64,000 nt of DNA from Heterodera schachtii (taxonomy: Eukaryota > Nematoda > Chromadorea > Rhabditida > Heteroderidae): positions 481,496 to 545,495 of the forward strand of contig SIJG01000065.1 in NCBI GenBank assembly GCA_023374025.1. Direction: 5' to 3'. Below are positions 27,561 to 37,908 of the stretch, piece after piece (positions within the stretch are counted from its first letter, which is position 1; each line of letters begins with the position of its first letter). The notes beneath the pieces are model-generated. The model saw only the letters and a list, made by a program, of their open reading frames with translations. It did not search any database and was not told the origin of the DNA. A program made the translations under genes and the position numbers.

Positions 27561-28128
27561 AAAAATTCACATGTCTCGCATCAAATTTCATGAATAAATC
27601 CCTTAATTCCTCGGGAAAATCCTGTTCAGGAATCTCGGGAACAAACACTTTCCCATAGTGGCAGCAATCCTTAAAAGAATTACCTCGGCCACTCATTTTC
27701 TCTTCAACAAAATGCAAAGCATCGCAAAACTCACATCTAATATTCATAGGTCTAAGTCTATGTTCATGTGCATTCTCATAAGATCCCGCAGCATAAACAT
27801 TTACCAGGCCTTGTCTATTCATTCTCTGTCTAATTCTCTGCTGTTCCATACGCAATTGCTTTTCAAACACATTCTCTTCATTTCTAGCAATTCTTTTTCG
27901 GTTTCGATCATATTCTAAACGGACTCTCTGCTCAAGTTCATTTTCATCTTCTCTTTGTCTAATCTTTCTACTTCTATTCTCTTCTAAACGCAAAGCTCTT
28001 TGACTTTGCGATTCATTATCTCTTCTCATTTTCTCACGTTCACTTTTCTTTTTCAAATACTCAATTCTTCTTCTATCTTCAAATTGACTATCAGTTAAAC
28101 GGGAAGGACCCGCAACCGCAGTATCCAA
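27547..28128 (-). CDS. Helitron Rep N-terminal region
   Basis: The first ~110 residues are an Arg/Glu-rich coiled-coil-like segment with repeats of RR..N..E.R. A Cys/His motif follows: MNIRCEFCDALHF at about 27735, then CCHYGKV, then FPEELRDLF, which is the usual N-terminal zinc region of Helitron Rep proteins. The frame closes just after HVNFFENS, inside a run of seven A/T bases (~27562). One base away, the frame runs on into the next block, so this is a truncated piece of one larger protein. Confidence 0.85.
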   Translation of the reverse strand: MDTAVAGPSRLTDSQFEDRRRIEYLKKKSEREKMRRDNESQSQRALRLEENRSRKIRQREDENELEQRVRLEYDRNRKRIARNEENVFEKQLRMEQQRIRQRMNRQGLVNVYAAGSYENAHEHRLRPMNIRCEFCDALHFVEEKMSGRGNSFKDCCHYGKVFVPEIPEQDFPEELRDLFMKFDARHVNFFENS

Positions 28129-28489
28129 ATTCAGTGAACTCTGGCTGAACCAGCATCCACAAATCTTGGTCTCTTAGCATAACTATGTTCTAACAGAAAA
28201 CATCTTCATTTTCTAAAACCAGTCCATAACTATTACTATTTCTAGGCTCTCTAAGATACACTTGGTCCAAATTCATTAGCACAGATAATAAAATGATATT
28301 TCAAATCTGAAAACAATAAAAAAAACATTAAAATAATGAATGATAAATAGGTATATGCTATTTTAACAAAATAACACCAACAAAATAGAAAACTTTATCA
28401 GGAAAATAAAATGAGGTAGAAAATCATTAAAAATATTTTTAATGAATTAGCACTCCTCTATAAATTCTTTTTGCATCATCAATGACAAA

Positions 28490-29300
28490 AACTTTGTAAT
28501 TCTTTGCTCTTTCTTTATCATATCATAAACTTTTTCTGTTACAATTTCTATTACATAAATCATATTCTTTAAACAAAACAAATCTTTTTATTAAATAACA
28601 AACAATAACATCAAAAAAATTAAAAAAAAGAATATTAAAATGAACAAAAAAAAAATTTCTCCATATCAAAAACTTTTGACAAAAAATAAAAGTTCGGCGT
28701 CATGACAGTTTGTACAAATCAATGGAAAACCAACGAAAAAATTTATACCAAGCTTATTTACCGTTTAAATAATTTGTTTTAGCTTAAAAATTAGTTCTGT
28801 TAAAAAAGCACTGCACAACTGCCATGACACATTTTTGTGCAAGTAACAAAAGACAAAACACAAAAATTTTTGTCAAAACTAAATAAAAAAATCCTAATTT
28901 TTTTTTCAAAAATAGTTATTATAATGTTGACATAAAACTCACCTGTACTTCGTTAGTTATAATCTCCAATCGTTAAGGCATCCATAAATTTTAATTTCAA
29001 CTGTTGACCAATTAATTGTTCGTAAACATTGCATAGAAAGGTATCGGCATAACAATTTAAAATCCATAAACATAAACTAATCAAAAACCAATTCTAATTC
29101 TTCGCTCTTTTTTATCATAAACAATTTCTATTACAATTTTATATACAATACTATAAACAAAACAATTCATTTTTATTAAATAAAAAACAATAGACATTAA
29201 AAGAATAAAAACATTTTTAAAGAAAAAAAAAGAATATTAGAAAGAACGAATACCTAAACCATTTTCAATATAAAAACTTTTGTCATCAAAAAAAAAAGAA
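28490..29300. repeat. Diverged direct repeat, ~200-bp units
   Basis: Two AT-rich units, ~28490-28700 and ~29095-29300, share the order TCTTTGCTC/TTCGCTC, ACAATTTCTATTACA, TAAACAAAACAA, TTTTTATTAAATAA and AAAGAATATTA, then AAAAACTTTTG. No coding signal is visible from 28129 to 29505. It may be the 5' part of the Helitron or a separate repeat. Confidence 0.6.
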
Positions 29301-29505
29301 ATTCAAAAAAGAATTCAAATCATTTTTTAACGCAAAAACTAAACAAAACGCCACACAATTACAAAACTTGGACACATCCGGACAAACACTCAACTTTAAT
29401 ATATAGGATTACGGAAGTTGTGACCTATCCGAAAAACAACAACCAGAAAAAACGAAACTTTAGCTTATGTCATAGAGAAAGAATTCGCTTTGCTTTGCTT
29501 TTCCG

Positions 29506-30503
29506 ATGCTTCTTCGTCCGTGCCCTTCTCTTCCGCTCCTTTCAAATGCGCTTTCTTTCGTCGTCCATTTGCCTTTTCATCAGCAAAAGACAATTTCCAC
29601 TTCGGTCTTTGCCCTCACAGTGTTTGACCCTCGAATTTTCACCGAGCCCATCGTTTCTACTGAGGAGGTGCCATCAAATCTGAATTCACTCTGTTCTTCG
29701 TTATTTATTTGTTTTAGTTGAATAAACCACTTCCGCCAAATGACAAGCGCAATTATATGTATCTGAAACCAATGTTATTTGACCAAACTCCTGTTTTCTA
29801 CAGGTAGAAACTGAAAACTAAATTTGAATATTCTCTCTAATTGTAAGGGATGAAATTGTGGACAAAATGGTGCGCGTATTTTTGATGGAGGGCAAAAAGG
29901 AATTGTCACGCGTAAATGTGCTTTCGGCGCTGGAAATTGTCAAACGAACGCAATACGAGTAAAAGTGAGCAAAATGTTTTTGGAGAGAGAGTTTAATTTT
30001 CAGAAAATGGCTTAATGAAAAAGACGAGAAAAGACGTGCCGAAATCATTTTGGACCCCATCGAAGTTGCGAACCGCGCCATTCTCAATTGTCGTCCTTTG
30101 ATGAAGTTGGAAAAGACGATCAAAGGTACAAATGACTAATCGACAAACAAATGCCGAAAGTTGAAACCAATGAATGGAAATGTTTCTTTAGCCGGCACCC
30201 TTTACTTAGTGCCAATGCCAATCAGCGAAAAGGTCGCCATTTTCAAAGCGATGAAAACAATGCGCGACATTTGCCGGCTAAAGGCGGGAAAGAAGCGCAA
30301 TGAGAAAAGGCCGCACTACCCGCACTTTAAGGCACTTTTTCATGCATTCGTTTGCCCTTTATCTGAAATTCCTCCCAAAGGATGTGCTCGCGTCCGAATT
30401 ACTCGCCGCGATGGAAAACGAAGGACTGACCATTCAGGCGAAGCAGGAGCTGCACAAAATGTGCGAGCAGAACAGAAGTTACTCGAGCATGAAGAAATTC
30501 TGA
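29506..30503 (+). CDS. MRPS7: Mitochondrial small-subunit ribosomal protein uS7m
   Basis: Binds the 3' domain of mitochondrial SSU rRNA. Exon 1 from ATG 29506 gives a presequence-like Leu/Arg/Ser leader, then FDPRIFTEPIVSTEEVP. Later exons give PPNDKRNYMYLKPMLF, DEIVDKMVRVFLMEGKKELS, ILDPIEVANRAILNCRPLM, and GTLYLVPMPISEKVAIFKAM, then the tail GLTIQAKQELHKMCEQNRSYSS, which is diagnostic of S7. The stop is TGA at 30501-30503. An alternative upstream start at 29420 is possible but not ATG-supported by similarity. The next gene, Vti1a, starts 135 bp downstream on the same strand. Confidence 0.85.
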
Positions 30504-30638
30504 CTGTTTTTCTTTGTTTTGTAATTTGGTCGAAATTTGATCCGTTTTTTTTTTTAATTTATTTTTTTTTTTGGTCTCTTTTCCTTCCATTTCCTTTTAA
30601 ATATTAATTTATTTGTTACTTTGTTTCTTTCTTTTTTG

Positions 30639-31688
30639 ATGGCTTCCCCCTTAAATTCCGCTGCTTCCTCCACGACAGTTGCATTGCTTACCCAATTCGA
30701 GCACCAATACTCCGTCAGTACTGCTGGTCGGTTCCATTTCACCCCTTGGGGTGCAATTTGTTCTCTGTTCAGATATAACTGCCAAAATTGGCCAACTCCA
30801 TCATTTGGGACCTTCCGAATTCGCACAGCCGGCCAAAGAAGTGCGCCATTTGTTGGCCGACGTGGAGGAACTGCTCGAGCAGATGGAACTGAGCGCGCGC
30901 GAAATTCCTTCGAGCAGGTGGGAAATTGTCTAATTATTATATTTATTTGTTTCATTAGTTCGGAACGCGCAAAATACGAAACGCGAGTGAAAAGTTATCG
31001 CAATGACAAACGCCAATTGGACGCCGAACTGAGAAAGGTTAGCGAAACGAACGAACGAATGCACCGGTGGGATTTAAGGCAATTGAAAGGGCGAAATCAA
31101 ACGCCGAACGCGACGAACTTTTCCAATGCGGCGACGGATCAGTGAGCGGTGACCAGGTAAGAAACAAAAAAAGAACAAATTGCAGGAAAGAAGAATGTTT
31201 GTCGTCATGAAAATGTCATCCTCCATTTCCAACAGATGGACAAACTCATTACGAACACCGAACGTTTGGAACGGACGTCGCGCAAAATCGAAGACGCATA
31301 TCGCGTAACGGTGGAAACAGAACAGGTTCAGCACTAACAATAAGTGACCTTCCGACTTCCCCTCATTCATCTTCCCCCCCCCATGCCAATAAACATTTGG
31401 TCCCAAAATCAAAGATTGGAGCGGAGGTTCTGGAGAATTTGGGGCAGCAGCGCGAAACACTGACACGCGCCAGGGGACGGATGCGCGAGGCGGACGCCGA
31501 CCTGAGCAGAAGCAACCGAATGCTATCGCAGATGATTCGCAGGTGAATGCTCTCTCCCCACTAAATAAACATTCGTCGGACTTTCCAATTTTGTTGTTTT
31601 CAGAGTGATTCAAAACCGACTGATTCTGCTGGTGGTTGCGGTGGTGATGATGTTCTCTCTGCTCTTTCTGCTTTACAAGGCACTTTGA
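30639..31688 (+). CDS. VTI1A: Vti1a-type Qb-SNARE
   Basis: A tail-anchored SNARE of TGN/endosome fusion. Exon 1 (MASPLNSAASSTTVALLTQF) ends with FEHQYSV. Then come ITAKIGQLHHLGP, LLADVEELLEQMELSAREIP and the linker SERAKYETRVKSYRNDKRQL. The SNARE helix starts at NTERLERTSRKIEDAYRVTVE and continues IGAEVLENLGQQRETLTRAR; its zero-layer Gln region is within GAEVLENLGQQ. The C-terminal anchor is VIQNRLILLVVAVVMMFSLL and a three-residue tail ending at TGA 31686. Six or so exons with GT-AG borders. The region between the two genes is pyrimidine-rich and could be an operon spacer. Confidence 0.92.
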
Positions 31689-32213
31689 AAAAAACTCGTG
31701 ATTTTTGGCTGGAAATTTACAACACCAATATTGTCAGTTTATTTTCCCTGGACATAATTTTCATTCTCATCTTTTTGGCAAAGGTATAGATCATTGGTCC
31801 CGAAATTTTTTAATTTTATTTTTTTTCTGAAATTTTTTTAACACTTCTAGGGGTGTTTTATCTTTAGTCAAAACCATTAACCCCCCATTTTTCAGCATTG
31901 CCGTCTCGAGAATTTATAAATAAAAATAATTGGAAAAAATGGAATAAAATTCGTTTTTTTAAATCTTGTCTATTGCTTTGGTTAATTGCACAAAATTTCT
32001 ATAGGTTTCAAGCTTTCCTTTGATGCCTAAGAATGTACGGACTGACGAAGCAAAATTTTCAGAGCTGACATTTATGTACATTACATTGCGAAACTTGGAT
32101 GTTTAAAAGATGAACAGAGAATTAAATGGGGAATCAAAGCATTTGACATTGAACAATTTACAAAATGGTGGGATTTGAACTGGCGAATAAATAAAATTAA
32201 TGATTTCCCTCCT
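31689..32213. other. Short intergenic region between convergent genes
   Basis: AT-rich 3' flanks of the Vti1a and PAPS synthase genes. No separate feature seen. Confidence 0.6.
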
Positions 32214-35200
32214 TTATTTCCCCGTGCTGCCGTTCTTCCGCGCGTCCTCCGTTAGGGCGTCGTTATGCTCATTTCCATTTTGAGTACGATAGTAATTCGA
32301 AAGTACCTGTTTAGCAAATAATTCGTTATGAACACCAAAAGTTTCTTCGTCATACTTCCCACGCCTTCGGGGGCATAAATCCCTCCGGTGGCTGTCGTCC
32401 TTCCCTCGCTAACTTTCTCATCATAGTTCCACTGATAAACATGAAATTATCGTGCCGGTTTGGGTCGTAAAATGCCATGGCTCCCGCAAAAGAATCGTAA
32501 GCTGCGACACGAAATGGGATAATCTCCAGGCCGACCAAACCGGGAGTCATTGAGAGAACCTTTAAGGAATAGTAATGCAATAAAAATTGATGATGTTGGT
32601 CGACACATACGTTAATGGTGGTAAAAAAAGGGGGGGGGGGGAGGTAGAAGCCTAAATTTACGGGGGAAAGACGCCTTTTCTTTTTTAGGCCACTTTTTTG
32701 CGGGTGCTTATTTAAAACTTTATGGGGAAGGGGAGGGATCCGGCAGTGCCGGTGGCGCCACAATCTTTCCTTTACTAACTTTTGCGCCATGGCTTGGTTC
32801 GTACAAATAATCGCCAGTACGTGGATTTTGTATGCCTGCCGGATCGCGTCCGACAATGTAAGCGTTCACGCCACATGCCAATCTTGCCCGGGCGTGCCAT
32901 TGCACCTCAGTGGGCCCTGCGTAAAGCATCGGAGAAGGAAAAATGGCCAAAACAGTCTAAAGGTGCGAAATAACAACCGGACATTAAAATGCCAATAATC
33001 GGCTGATTGTGAGTTCACAAAAATGGGAAATTTTGAGCATATAAGATTTTAAAAAATATAATACTGCCCAAATCCTACCCAATCAGCGTCCAAAACATTC
33101 TCCTTCAACACTGCTTCGTGTTGCGCAATTCGAACCTCAAACAAAAACAATTAAAAAATAAATTGCCCCCAAAACATGCCTTCAATGGCACGTCATCGTC
33201 CTTTGTCCAACCGCCGAGGGGGTGCAACAAAAGTATGGGATTGCGATAGCCTCGCCTTAATTTGTAACTGAATCATACGTTAAAAGGGGAAGGGGCTCTG
33301 GTAGATTACGAACGAGCCTGGAGGGAGGGGGGAGGGATACGGAACAGGACAAAACACAGCCGCCGAAAGACAGCCGAGACAGGGAAAAAATTTAAAAAAA
33401 AACGCTAGAAAAATTTTTTACTTTGCGTTTTCTAAGAAAAAAATTTTTTGAAAATTTTTTCCCGGTTGTGTTTCGGTGGCTGCGTTTCTGCGGCTGTGTT
33501 TTGGGGTGCACCGGGGGGGGGGGGGATCCCCACCTAATTTTACGAAGGGGGTAAGTCATGTAAATCGCCGACAGTGGCGCACTTTTCCAAAACTTTTGGA
33601 GACAAGGGAGATCTGGCGATGCCGATAGGCGCCGACGGTGAATATTTCGAAAGTTTGGGTGCAATTTGTTAAAGGATTTTCACCAAAAACTGCTAGATTT
33701 TCGCTTTTGAGCTAATAAAGGGAAAAGGGTAATCAAAGTGCGCATGGATTTGTGATTTAACATTCCCAGTTGTAAGTCGGAGAACGTCTTAAATGATATA
33801 CCATTGGATAGAGCAGATCCAACTGCAATGGTTGGGGAATTAATAAAAATGAACAAAACTGGCAACAGACTTTACGGTTTTTGAGGCCCCAGAACTTTCT
33901 CATTTCTTAATATGGGCATGGAAAATTAAATTCACAATAGAAATCGATCCTGCTCAATCCAATGGTATTGTATTTATATACCTTTTCCGACTTACAGTTG
34001 GGAATGTTCCCTTGTGAGTTGCCAGGAAGCCTAACCCTGGGCTTGGGCCGCCCCGGGGAAATGCCTTAGCAATTGCTCGCGCGTGCTGTGCATCAGCAAT
34101 GCGTGTCCGTTGTGCACCGGGTTGCGCAGTTGGAAGGCGAATACGCAGTCACTCTGTCGCGCGGCAAATTCGCGTCGGAGTTCCGCAGGCGTTTTTCTGT
34201 ATGCGTCCAATCCGTCCCCATAGACAATTCGTTCAAAAACCTAAAAAACACGGGAAAAGAAATGGTCGGATATAGGCGGAGCCAACATGAACTTCTCCGC
34301 CCAGCAGCCAATCGCCGCTGTCCAAAATCTGCCGAATGGTCGGGTGGGCCTTGTCAAAGTGCCCAAACTGACGACAAATGCGCTCTTCTTTTCGGTGTTC
34401 GAATATTTCGGGGTCGCAAAGCACGGCGACCAATGAACCCTAAAAGTTGGATTTTGCTAAAATGAACCTCGTCTTTTGTTCACCTCGTATAATAAGCGAA
34501 CTTTTGCCATTTCGCCCGTGGTCGGCGAATTGCGTTGCTTTCGAATGAGGCATTCAATGGACAATTTGGTCGCAGTGTCAATGGGTAACACAATGGGGAC
34601 GGATTGACTGATCGGATTGGCCAACGGATAAGGCTTTTCGTGGCCATTGGTCAACGAAAAAGGATCACTGGAGCAAAAAAGGCAAACATTAACTAACGCA
34701 TGAACAATAAAATCGCTTCCTCCTCATACCCGGCAAATTCGACAGCACCGCAAAACGATTGTAAGTCCAAAAGCTGGCCAAAATGCAAACACTGCAGGTA
34801 TTGGCGTTCGCGCATAAAGCCGGGCAACGGAGAAGCCCAACCCTCGGCAAGAACCTAAGGAAAAGCGAAAAGAAAATGGAAAAACGGAGCAAAGCCAACC
34901 CAAACGAATTGACCTGGAGCCATTGGAGATCAACCAAAGAAAGATGAACCGCTGGACAAAGACCGATCCCACTGAGTAAACGACGCCGAGAAATGTCGTC
35001 GGGAACGAAAAGCTGGCGGACGGACTGACCGCAAAATTGGAACATCGCCTGTGGAAATGGGAATTGTCGGTGGTTAGAATTTGACAGCGGATTTACATTT
35101 TCTGGCAAAACGTTTCGCTCGAAGAGAAACTGTAGCATTTGCTGGAGGCATTTCGTCTCCGAGTCGACGCCCGAGCTCAGCACGAGGTCGGCTTGCAGCG

Positions 35201-36090
35201 GCGCTTCGTAGTCGCTGTCCACGCCGGTAAAGCCGCGAATTTTGCCGGCGCGTGCTTTTTTGTAGAGCTCTGAAGTCAATGAGAAATGAATACAGACAGA
35301 CAGACAGTGAGCGATGAATTCCGCACTTTTGGGGTCGCGTGCTTCGCACACTTCGATTGGCGTGTCAACAAATATTTCGAAAAAGGGAATATTTTCCTGA
35401 ACAATCTCTGTTTTCAGCCTTTTACAAATTCCCACTTTGCTGTGAATTCGGCGCGCCTCTTCGCGACCCGCGCGGAAAGGCGAAATGAAAGAGGCGAGCA
35501 CCACCATTCCCAAGTCGCTGAACAGTTTGGCCACTTCGGCCACCCTCCGAATGTTCTCCGCTCGTTCTTCTGCCGAGAATCCCAAGTTCTTACACAATCC
35601 GTGCCGAATATTGTCCCCGTCCAATGCGTAAGCGGGAACGCCCAACTTAAAACTGAACTCAATCATTTCTATTTGAAAATGCAAACCTGCACAAGGGCCT
35701 TCTCAAGTGCGAATGCAATTGTCGTTTTGCCTGCCCCCGAAAGGCCGGTGAACCACAAAGTGCAGCCGCGAAAGCCCGGTAAACGGCCCAACGCATTGGC
35801 ACGCTCCTCCCGCGTCACTTTGTGCTGTTGGAAGGTCACATTGGTTGCACCACTGGCAATGGCCTAATGGACAGATAATAATCAGTTTCAAAACAGAGGG
35901 AAATCGGAAATAAAAAGAGGGCTCAAAAGACATTTTAAAAAACTCACTGGGGAAATTGCAAGCATTTCCTTAAAGCATTTGTCCATTTGTTAGGAATAAT
36001 GAGAAAGCAACTTCGGAAGAGAACGAATAGCATATTTATACATACCAACACTTTGGATTGACGTGACTTTCCAAATTCCGTGCTTTCCAT
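32214..36090 (-). CDS. PAPSS: Bifunctional 3'-phosphoadenosine 5'-phosphosulfate synthase
   Basis: Makes APS from ATP and sulfate, then PAPS, the universal sulfate donor. The N-terminal APS kinase carries [17 protein letters not shown]-loop GLSGAGKTT (~35720), [17 protein letters not shown] (~35600), [13 protein letters not shown], the DxxxCE motif VCEARDPK, and [18 protein letters not shown]. The C-terminal ATP sulfurylase carries [14 protein letters not shown] (~34110, the HxGH nucleotide motif), [17 protein letters not shown] (~33200), [20 protein letters not shown] (~32900), GRDPAG and [21 protein letters not shown] near 32390. It ends [13 protein letters not shown] at TAA 32214. The start at 36090 is the best upstream ATG and is less certain. 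The intron after [11 protein letters not shown] uses a GC donor. Introns carry G-runs and a foldback. Confidence 0.9.
33759..34009. repeat. Intronic foldback, ~62-bp arms
   Basis: AACATTCCCAGTTGTAAGTCGG at 33759 onward, running through ATATACCATTGGATAGAGCAG to 33820, is inverted at 33946-34009 with gaps. It lies in a PAPS synthase intron and resembles a MITE without visible coding capacity. Confidence 0.8.
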
Positions 36091-37908
36091 TTTTGTGGCG
36101 GATTAGTAAAGCCGATCTTCTACTATTTTTAGCCACTATCTTTCGCCGCTTTTGAATAAACATAAAAGGAAACCATTCAAAAACGTTCAAAATGGCACAT
36201 TTTAGAAACAAAAAATGCACGGACCGGAAATCGACTCCGTTTGCGCGGGGAATTAAGTAGAAGTAGAACACTCTCACTGTCGTCGATATCGCCGAGACGC
36301 CTCATCGATGCTTAATGGCGGACGAAAGTCAGAGCAAACGGAGCGAAGGCGAAAGACACATTTTGTGCTATTTGAGGGGGCGGAGGGTCCATTAGGGAAA
36401 TGACGAAAAACGAAGGAGCAAAGGCAGAAAAATGGAGGGGGAAGGATTGGAGATGATAATGATGATGATGAAGCGATGATACAAATGGACATTTGCAGAA
36501 TAATGCGTTAATTTAGTGGGATGGATGGAATTTAGGATGAGAGGGAGGGACGGAGGGAGGGGAGCCATCCTTAGCCGAACAAACAAACAAACGGCTTGGA
36601 GAGTGGTTGTTGATGCGAGGACGGAAAATGTATGGCAACATAAAAAATGGGGAGGGAAAGGAAAAGAGCAGTTTGGAGGATGAAAGGTAATTCAGTACCA
36701 ACCAAGCCTGGGACATTTCAAAAGTGAACATCCACGGGAAGGGAAAACAGTAGCAGGACACAAGCGAAAGAACAGTTTTTAATTACTCTTTTAACAAATA
36801 TACAATGTAATTAATAAAAAGTTATAGTGTTGCTTCACTTTTTCAGGCAATGGGAGAGTTTAAACCCATATGACCATAGATCAAATTATTTTTAAGTTTG
36901 AAATTAAGATAAATTATTATAAAATATCAAAAATACTTTCAAATTAAACAATTTGAATTTGTAGCCCCTAAAGTGGACAACCGCTGCTTAAGGGAAATGA
37001 CCAAAGAGATTGGCCAATATACAAAAAATAATAGTTAATTTGGTAGTTCGCAGGAAATCAGTTGAGATTCATCCACACTTTTTGAATAACAAGCGAACGG
37101 AGAAAGGCATCAAAAAACAGTCGACAGAGACCTCGGGAAAAGCAAAAGAATGATTAATTGGTAATTCGGTTGATATCCGAATGCAACAAAAACAATTAAA
37201 AAATGAATTTAATTGCTCCTTTGGTTAATGAAAACATTAGCAAAAAATGAGACCTTTAGAGACCAACAAAATGTATAATTTGTAGATTTAGAAAAGTTAA
37301 ATCGTATTTAAATGTACCAATAAAATAGAGTTGAAAAAATCAGTTCCATTACAAATGTGTGTTTTACCAAAATATTACAAATTACAAGCGTTAACAAAGA
37401 TGTGAACCAACAAATCCAAGGAAAAAGCTTTACGAACAAAGGGGGAATTTTCTATGAATCGAAATCAATAAAAGAATTAGCAAAGGATTTGTATTTGTAA
37501 TGTTATTATTTTAGTTGGAACTCAAAAATTGGTTAAGAGGGAGGGGGGGGGGGGGGGCTTAAAAATGAAAATGTTGAGAGAAAACGAAAAAAGTGAATCA
37601 ATAATAAGAATTACATAACAGTAACCAAGTTAGGGGAGAAGAACAAAGGGATGCTGAAAATAAAACAAACGACAACGAATGAAAATGACAAATGGGAGGG
37701 ACCCACCACAAACGAATTTATTGTGCCAGGAAACACTTTGGATAACAGCTGATTTATGAGTCAAAGAAAGTTACAAATGGTGTGACAATTCACGCGAAGT
37801 CAGAGGACAAGCCAAGGTAATGCGCTTACATAAATTATCGACCCAGCTTTTATCTGTTCAACCATCCCACAATCCGTCAACATATTCTACTCATTCCCCT
37901 TTTGCCAC
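36091..37908. other. Intergenic region, purine-rich then AT-rich
   Basis: 36300-36780 is purine-rich on the plus strand, with GATGATGAT and GGAGGGA runs. 37542-37557 is a run of about 16 G. No reading frame with recognisable protein similarity. Confidence 0.6.

Larger units (their letters stand above)
23439..28128 (-). mobile_element. Helitron rolling-circle transposon, decayed; 5' end unresolved
   Basis: The element reads on the minus strand. It carries a zinc-finger/Rep N-terminal block (27547-28128), a Rep HUH block (25965-27560) and the second Rep tyrosines plus a PIF1-type helicase (23657-25990). Two single-base frame breaks separate what should be one Rep-Hel polypeptide. The putative 3' end is a GC-rich hairpin at 23439-23475 that finishes in CTAG followed by T on the minus strand, fitting the CTRR|T rule. 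The 5' TC end must lie upstream of 28128 and I could not place it; the AT-rich stretch to ~29400 may belong to the element. No endonuclease or OTU domain is visible. Confidence 0.88.

Noticed and set aside
30161..30607. 148-codon plus-strand frame overlapping the uS7m exons
   Set aside because: Its first part is the genuine uS7m block GTLYLVPMPISEKVAIFKAM, but after ~30290 it leaves the uS7 frame; the frame ending at 30503 matches the family.
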